The notes beneath the pieces were generated by a model. It saw only the letters and a program-made list of their open reading frames with translations, ran no database searches and was not told the origin of the DNA. Positions 58,262 to 62,963 of a stretch of 62,963 nucleotides of DNA are shown one piece after another. How positions within the stretch are numbered: position 1 is the stretch's first letter; every line of letters begins with the position of its first letter. Position numbers and translations under genes: made by a program. The stretch is from Oxalobacteraceae bacterium. GTDB lineage: Bacteria; Pseudomonadota; Gammaproteobacteria; Burkholderiales; Burkholderiaceae_D. The stretch spans positions 82,582 to 145,544 of the forward strand of contig JAGKXB010000004.1 in the NCBI GenBank assembly GCA_021151485.1, written 5' to 3'.

Positions 58262-58489
58262 TCATTCCCCTGAAGTGTGGCAATCGGCATCTAATCTGTC
58301 GTGCGCATCGTCTTCGCCAGCTCCTCCCGCCCGCACCCATTCATCAACCTCGGAGAGCTGAAACTTCCACAGCCGACCGATCTTGTGTGCTGGCAAGCCC
58401 TTGCGCTCCCGCCAGCGATAAACGGTTTCCTTTACGACACCCAAATGCTTAGCGACATCGATTGCTGTGACCCACGGTTCAGAATTCAT
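58262..58489 (-). CDS. Excisionase/MerR-type helix-turn-helix protein
   Basis: 75 residues. A winged helix-turn-helix of the excisionase type (WVTAIDVAKHLGVVKETVYR, then KGLPAHKIGRLWKFQLSEVD). Such small proteins commonly precede type I restriction operons and probably control them. Its stop abuts the hsdR start, so it is the first gene of the operon. Confidence 0.85.
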   Translation of the reverse strand: MNSEPWVTAIDVAKHLGVVKETVYRWRERKGLPAHKIGRLWKFQLSEVDEWVRAGGAGEDDAHDRLDADCHTSGE

Positions 58490-58563
58490 GGTGTTGGCGC
58501 TTTACATAAGATCTTAAAGTCGTTCAAAATTGTTATAAGTCTACCAGAATTAGCTATAGTCAA

Positions 58564-58719
58564 CTACTGGATAGGCCAGAGAGGCGGCGCGGTGGAGTTG
58601 CAGTAGGCGCTGGCGGAAACAGAGGTGTAATGCGGCACGCTCAGCACTTGCTCTTTCATCATCCTTACCACGTCCAACTTTAGGTTTGAATCAAGTAGTC
58701 TACGTTTCTTTGTATTCAT
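58564..58719 (-). pseudogene. IS3-family orfA remnant
   Basis: The 51-residue frame begins MNTKKRRLLDSNLKLDVVRM, then MKEQVLSV, which matches the start of IS3-type OrfA helix-turn-helix proteins. After about 30 residues it runs into unrelated sequence, so the element is truncated. No orfB and no clear second terminal repeat are seen. Confidence 0.6.
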
Positions 58720-58814
58720 GCTTTAGCTCGAATAGGGATTTTCCTGCTACTACACAAATACGTTGTTTTGACCCGCTTATCCATCCATCTACTGACCAAG
58801 CATGATTCACACCC

Positions 58815-58865
58815 ACCGGGGAAGTTGAACGCCTACTACGCACCCTAAATCGAGAAGTCAGATCA
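58815..58865 (+). repeat. 51-bp direct repeat, right copy
   Basis: 49/51 identical to 51027-51077 in the same orientation. In frame it reads TGEVERLLRTLNREVRS and continues GLNQYGFE before a stop; a TGA closes the frame just upstream. It therefore looks like a short coding remnant of the same gene family as the left copy. Confidence 0.95.
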
Positions 58866-58898
58866 GGCCTGAACCAGTACGGATTTGAATAATCCCCC

Positions 58899-59111
58899 TC
58901 AACCCTTACGATCCTTAATCCTGTTTTTCAACGCCCTTAACTCAGCCTCGTCTTGCTCATCTGCTGCTTGTGCTTCTTGGGCTTTGCGGTGCTGGTCGTA
59001 GTTTAAAAATAACGGGGCAATCTGTTGCTCCATATGGGTGTGGCTATACTGGTGATTATTTCGCACTTGGCTCGTAGTTCGGCAGTTTACAAAAAGATCT
59101 GGACGATTGAC
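58899..59111 (-). pseudogene. Unassigned coding fragment
   Basis: An open minus-strand frame from 59111 to a stop at 58899 with an internal ATG at 59033 (MEQQIAPLFLNYDQHRK, then ending in ALKNRIKDRKG; 44 residues). Protein-like composition upstream of the ATG (RTTSQVRNNHQYSHTH) suggests the tail of a longer, truncated gene. No family recognised. Confidence 0.3.
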
Positions 59112-59326
59112 TCATTTACTACAACAATAAACGCACGCATCAATCCAAAATATGCTGCGGTAATACCAATGGATACTTTGCTTGACGGAAAAACGATTGG
59201 GGTTAAAAAACTTAACTTAAATTTAATTTAACCTAGCAGATATCGCCAACCAACAACTGTCAAATCGGATCTAAACAGATCTAAACGGATCTAAATTAAT
59301 ACAACTAATATCAATTTCGTATCGAT

Positions 59327-60337
59327 ATGATGCAAAAACAATCTCATCTCCCTTTACTTGCCTCTTATGTCTTATCTGGATGCGCGCTGCTATTAGTTTT
59401 ACAAAAAGGCTTAGTCGCAGCGCTTTTTGCTGGTTTACTAACTTATTCTTTGGTGCATTTGCTCGCACCGAGTTTAGGCAAACAAATTAGTGGACGACGC
59501 GCACGCGTCATTGCTGTTACCGGACTTGGTATATTGATTGTGGCGTTGCTGAGCTTGGCGAGTTGGGGGACGATTTCATTTTTTAGAAGCGATGCGGGTA
59601 GTGTTTCTTTTTTATTACAAAAGATGGCTGACATCATAGAAGCATCGCGTCATCAAATGCCGGAATGGCTAAAAGGGCATATTCCTGCCAGTGCAGATGC
59701 GTTGGGTGCGCTCATAATTGAATGGTTACGTGCACATGCTACTGAGGCTAAATTTCTTGGCCAAGAAGCAGGACGTACTATCGTTCATTTGATCGTAGGC
59801 ATGATTATTGGCGCGATGGTGGCACTCCATGATGATGCGACGCAATCCCGCTACTTACCATTAGCAAATGCATTGCGCGGCCGCCTGCTTAATTTAAGTG
59901 ACGCTTTCAGGCGTATTGTGTTTGCACAAGTACGGATTGCTGCGCTTAATGCAGTCATCACAGCGATATTTTTGTTAATCGCTTTGCCATGTGCTGGCAT
60001 CCACTTACCTTTATCTAAAAGCTTGGTTGCGATTACCTTTTTTGCTGGTTTATTACCGGTAGTAGGAAATTTAATTTCCAATTCAGTGCTTGTGATTGTT
60101 GCTTTATCACACAGCTTGAATATCGCGTTGGTATCGCTTTTATTCATGATTGTGATTCATAAGCTGGAATATTTTGCCAATGCCAAAATTATTGGCACGC
60201 AAATCAATGCACGTGCATGGGAATTGCTGATCGCTATGTTAGTAATGGAATCAATCTTTGGCTTACCTGGCGTCGTTGCTGCGCCGGTGTTGTATGCGTA
60301 TTTGAAAAAAGAATTGATGGATGCAGAATTGGTTTAA
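59327..60337 (+). CDS. AI-2E-family transporter (PerM-like)
   Basis: 336 residues with about seven or eight membrane segments and a periplasmic or cytoplasmic helical loop at about 105-150. Family phrases: FFAGLLPVVGNLISNSVLVI, KLEYFANAKIIGTQINARAW and FGLPGVVAAPVLYAYLKKEL. Members include autoinducer-2 exporters and Na+/H+ antiporters, so the substrate cannot be told. No clear ribosome site; ATG at 59327 or 59330. Confidence 0.88.
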   Translation: MMQKQSHLPLLASYVLSGCALLLVLQKGLVAALFAGLLTYSLVHLLAPSLGKQISGRRARVIAVTGLGILIVALLSLASWGTISFFRSDAGSVSFLLQKMADIIEASRHQMPEWLKGHIPASADALGALIIEWLRAHATEAKFLGQEAGRTIVHLIVGMIIGAMVALHDDATQSRYLPLANALRGRLLNLSDAFRRIVFAQVRIAALNAVITAIFLLIALPCAGIHLPLSKSLVAITFFAGLLPVVGNLISNSVLVIVALSHSLNIALVSLLFMIVIHKLEYFANAKIIGTQINARAWELLIAMLVMESIFGLPGVVAAPVLYAYLKKELMDAELV

Positions 60338-60378
60338 ATCCTGCCTCCATCTTAATTTTTTGTTGATTTTTTTATTGA

Positions 60379-61116
60379 TTATTTTTTGTTGACTGTAACA
60401 ACTGCCTTTGCACGTTTTGCTAATAGCGTAAGAACTTTTTGACTCAAAGTCCCTTCATCTAATTTCGCATCTGCCAACAAAGATTTCGCTAATGATGGAT
60501 AAAGAGTGATCTTTAGTTTAGATGTTGATCCCTCTTTAGCAATCCAAGGAGTTTTCAAGTCGATAATAAAAGGATGAGAGTAATTTAACTCGACTGGAGG
60601 AAGTGTGCCCGGTCTAGCCATACGGAAGCTAAATGGTAATGCTGGCAAACTAACGGGTTGCGTCACGGATGGTAAACGAGCCAAAGTAAGCCGCACCTTG
60701 CAATATGTTCCGAAAGCAATAGGTAGATTACCAATTTCGACCTCATGACTTTGGTCTAATGGCAAACGCTGTTTGACTTCCTTTGATGCGGGGCCATCAA
60801 ATCTTTCTCGATGATTAGCCCAAGCGGATGACATGAATAAATCCGTTGTCTTTTCTAACACTGCTTGCAAAACATTGTGCTGCGGGTTTTGACTTTCATC
60901 TGAATAACCCAAAGAGGCAGTCGCTTTCATACATGGGATCATTTCAACCGCATAAACTCCCAACACATCTCCCTTTGAACCTAAATAAGCGGCTGGCACT
61001 GCCGCTTTAATCTGCAAATGTGTATGTGGTTGTTCCTGTGCTTGTACTTGCACTGATGAAAGTACAAACACAGAACATACTGATGCAAATAATCTGCCTT
61101 TAAGACATTTCATCAT
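60379..61116 (-). CDS. Exported protein of unknown function, partner of the YHYH gene
   Basis: 245 residues. A signal peptide (about 1-26, ending VQVQAQ) indicates export. The mature part looks like a beta sandwich with two cysteines (MIPCMKATASLGYSDES and FGTYCKVRLTLARLP) and a start rich in His (PHTHLQIKAAV). I do not recognise the family. It starts 7 bases after the YHYH-domain gene, so the two are co-transcribed and may work on the same metal or ligand; that is inference. Confidence 0.7.
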   Translation of the reverse strand: MMKCLKGRLFASVCSVFVLSSVQVQAQEQPHTHLQIKAAVPAAYLGSKGDVLGVYAVEMIPCMKATASLGYSDESQNPQHNVLQAVLEKTTDLFMSSAWANHRERFDGPASKEVKQRLPLDQSHEVEIGNLPIAFGTYCKVRLTLARLPSVTQPVSLPALPFSFRMARPGTLPPVELNYSHPFIIDLKTPWIAKEGSTSKLKITLYPSLAKSLLADAKLDEGTLSQKVLTLLAKRAKAVVTVNKK

Positions 61117-61123
61117 GAAAATA

Positions 61124-62881
61124 TCACTGAGCCGTCTTAGTGCCAGAGTAACAAGCTAAGTAGTAAGGAAATTGTCGCGTTGCGTAATAAGCATAATTAC
61201 CCTTAGCATCTTTCTTCCCATTACATTTATCCAAAGTACTACCGTTATATCCGGCCTCATACGTGTTTACATCAAACGCTGACTCAGTACCGTAAGAGCC
61301 CGTACCTGTGTATTTATAGCTGCTCTTAATTTCCTTTACTCCATTGACACACGATGTATCAGATGTGTCAGTACAAGCTTCATAAGGTGAAAGAATAGGA
61401 AATCCATCTAACGCGTAACCCAACACAACTCCAGGTGTCTTAGCTGGCAAGAATGTTGATGTTCCTCCTAGCGTATTTTGATTAAAGAAACACTCTGGGA
61501 AAGAATGGAAATGATACGTATCTACGTGACCACCACAGTAATTCAATAAGCCATTGAGGAAAGGATCGGCATAATTATCTGTTGGAGATTCTACTGGACC
61601 ATAAATTTGCACGCCATTAATCAAAACAGCAACCGGACCTAATACATTTTTAAGACTAGTGGTAGTACTAGCTAATGTTGGATTTTGAGGAAACTTCCAA
61701 GTCACATTATTTACTTTAAATGCTACATCAGTACCATTTTTACCAGTTCCAATCGAGTCAAAATTGGGAACACCGTTACTAACAACACTAACAACTCCAT
61801 TACTACAAGTTACTTTTACACTAGGCTTAAGGCTGGAATTACTATCCCAGTTAGTTTTGCCATCCAAATTCTTATCAATGTAATTTGTCTTAAGGCTGAC
61901 ATCAGGAAAATTACCGGCTTGAGCACATGTAACGGTATTTGTTGTTGTTGTGACAGTCGTTGCTGTTGTCGCTACTTCTGTAGAAGTCGTCGTTGTTTTA
62001 GGGGCGACAAGATTAACGGTAGGTAGGGTTGCGCCAGAAGCCAAAAAATTATTTCCTAGATTTGATGGAGTGGCAACGATACTGTTAATTTTATTCACAA
62101 CCTGTGTGTACTCACTACCTGAAATTGGCAAACTAGGGGATGCTAGGGAATTGGTCGCAGAGGTTGCTAATCCTTTGGCTTGCGTTAATGCCGTACCAGT
62201 AGAACTTTTTGCAAGCTCTGCAAGAACTAAACCATATTTAACATCTGTACCAGAACCAGACAATTTACTATTGGTCGAAGAAACCGCTTTTGGTGCGGAC
62301 AAAATATTGATTTGGTCTGCAGGAATGCCCACAGCTAATTGGGTCTTCGCTACTGCATTTGTTATGTTTGTATTGATGGTATCGGTAGTATTCCCACTAA
62401 TGACGCCATTAGTAGATACGCCAGCAAACGCAGCAGCCATATTAGTAAGGGCTGTTACACCGTAGCTAGCACCTGTTGTCACAGCAGAGCTAGGTACGAC
62501 TGATAACAGCGTATCTGTACTACCAAAAGGAAGATTAGTGCTGGATTTTTCATCAAAATAAGTAACTCCAGTACCACCGCTTACAGCTAAAGTCATTGGG
62601 CCTGAATAAGTACCTAAATTAAGCGTGGCTGAACCAGTCGTGTCTGTCTTAGAGCTAGTAATAGTAGAACCATCCGGTTTCATTGCTTTCACTGTAGCAC
62701 CACTACTAAGGGCGCCTAACGCAGGTGTTACTGTGACAATATTTTGGCTATCACTTGTACTATTTACAACATCACTACTGATGCCACCACCACCTCCGCA
62801 AGAAACAATACCGAAGATAGTGCTAGTAAGAGCCAAACACTTAAAAACCGTCGTTAATTTTAATAATGGTTTAGTTTTCAT
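61124..62881 (-). CDS. YHYH-domain lipoprotein
   Basis: 585 residues. Lipoprotein signal with Cys28 (GIVSC, then a glycine run). The N-terminal part is low-complexity, Ser/Thr-rich and contains Ig-like strands (VTPALGALSSGATVKAMKPD, GSATLNLGTYSGPMTLAVSG). A Thr-rich stretch (about 295-320) precedes the C-terminal YHYH domain: VLINGVQIYGPVE, NYCGGHVDTYHFHSFPECFF and VVLGYALDGFPILSPYE. YHYH proteins are exported and some occur beside copper-related genes; function is not settled. The next gene starts 7 bases downstream. Confidence 0.85.
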   Translation of the reverse strand: MKTKPLLKLTTVFKCLALTSTIFGIVSCGGGGGISSDVVNSTSDSQNIVTVTPALGALSSGATVKAMKPDGSTITSSKTDTTGSATLNLGTYSGPMTLAVSGGTGVTYFDEKSSTNLPFGSTDTLLSVVPSSAVTTGASYGVTALTNMAAAFAGVSTNGVISGNTTDTINTNITNAVAKTQLAVGIPADQINILSAPKAVSSTNSKLSGSGTDVKYGLVLAELAKSSTGTALTQAKGLATSATNSLASPSLPISGSEYTQVVNKINSIVATPSNLGNNFLASGATLPTVNLVAPKTTTTSTEVATTATTVTTTTNTVTCAQAGNFPDVSLKTNYIDKNLDGKTNWDSNSSLKPSVKVTCSNGVVSVVSNGVPNFDSIGTGKNGTDVAFKVNNVTWKFPQNPTLASTTTSLKNVLGPVAVLINGVQIYGPVESPTDNYADPFLNGLLNYCGGHVDTYHFHSFPECFFNQNTLGGTSTFLPAKTPGVVLGYALDGFPILSPYEACTDTSDTSCVNGVKEIKSSYKYTGTGSYGTESAFDVNTYEAGYNGSTLDKCNGKKDAKGNYAYYATRQFPYYLACYSGTKTAQ

Positions 62882-62963
62882 GAGTTTTTCTTTCTATTAG
62901 AAAGTTTAGATATGCGTTACGAACCAAAAATTATACCTTTAACCATATTGGACAAAATAATGG

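Larger units (their letters stand above)
58490..59326. other. Gene-poor junction at the island's right edge
   Basis: 837 bases without an intact recognised gene. From left to right it holds the upstream region of the regulator gene (AT-rich, a TTGACT on the minus strand near 58560), the IS3 orfA remnant, the right 51-bp direct repeat, an unassigned minus-strand fragment, and an AT-rich stretch. A short plus-strand frame in that stretch ends near 59231 (FTTTINARINPKYAAVIPMD); its status is unclear. Three 10-bp copies of (G/A)GATCTAAA(C/T) lie at 59268-59297. Confidence 0.7.

Noticed and set aside
59025..59231. Plus-strand frame of 68 codons in the right junction
   Set aside because: Parts look protein-like (NPKYAAVIPMDTLLDGKTIG), but it overlaps a minus-strand fragment, lacks a ribosome site and matches nothing I know; not enough to call a gene.
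61950..62465. Plus-strand frame of 171 codons opposite the YHYH gene
   Set aside because: Long only because the low-complexity Ser/Thr/Val coding of the real gene avoids stops on the other strand.

Overview
The window looks like a piece of betaproteobacterial (Burkholderiales) chromosome around the replication origin. The evidence is the gene order rpmH-rnpA-yidD-yidC opposite dnaA-dnaN-gyrB, the string mltA / apaG / rpe-gph-trpE-trpG-trpD-trpC, the tyrS / M23 peptidase / anmK / erpA group, and the protein sequences themselves. Base composition is moderate and clearly lower in G+C than most Burkholderiales. The placement is inferred from synteny and sequence character; no search was run.

Left part (1-22455, all minus strand): a long accessory cluster read from right to left. 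It starts with a DUF2169 / pentapeptide-repeat protein, followed by a second pentapeptide protein, a DUF4150 PAAR-like tip protein, a VgrG-like spike, a DUF3540 protein, a TPR protein with a glycosyltransferase-9-like tail and a 150-residue unknown. This is an orphan type VI secretion spike / adaptor module with no sheath, tube or baseplate genes in view. Immediately downstream are three tandem paralogues (1275, 553 and 805 aa). They share a roughly 330-residue core that I do not recognise; two of them carry Ig-like (BIG2) repeats in front, and their C-terminal tails diverge. Then come two paralogous ankyrin-like proteins on either side of a 729-residue helical-repeat protein. This is the best candidate for an undescribed system: a spike module with its own cargo family and companion proteins.

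Middle (22735-47800): housekeeping genes. They include tyrS, a periplasmic M23 peptidase, anmK, erpA, mltA, apaG, rpe, gph, the trpEGDC genes, an asparaginase-like protein, a lipoprotein, the yidC-yidD-rnpA-rpmH set, dnaA, dnaN and gyrB. Set among them is an unusual two-gene unit: an outer-membrane secretin lipoprotein with a Gln-Ala repeat, translationally coupled to a Ppx/GppA-like protein that carries an export signal. Three intergenic spaces hold copies of a REP-like palindromic element, two of them as inverted pairs.

Right part (47863-59326): a defence island next to gyrB. A two-gene Hachiman system (hamA, hamB; relatively AT-rich) is followed on the opposite strand by a more GC-rich type I restriction-modification operon (regulator, hsdR, hsdM, DUF1016 nuclease, hsdS). 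A 51-bp near-identical direct repeat lies on each side of the type I operon. Both copies read as the C-terminal coding end of a broken gene. An IS3-type orfA remnant, a tandem repeat and a second palindromic element lie at the junctions.

Far right (59327-62963): an AI-2E-family membrane protein, then a two-gene minus-strand unit of an exported protein of unknown function and a YHYH-domain lipoprotein.
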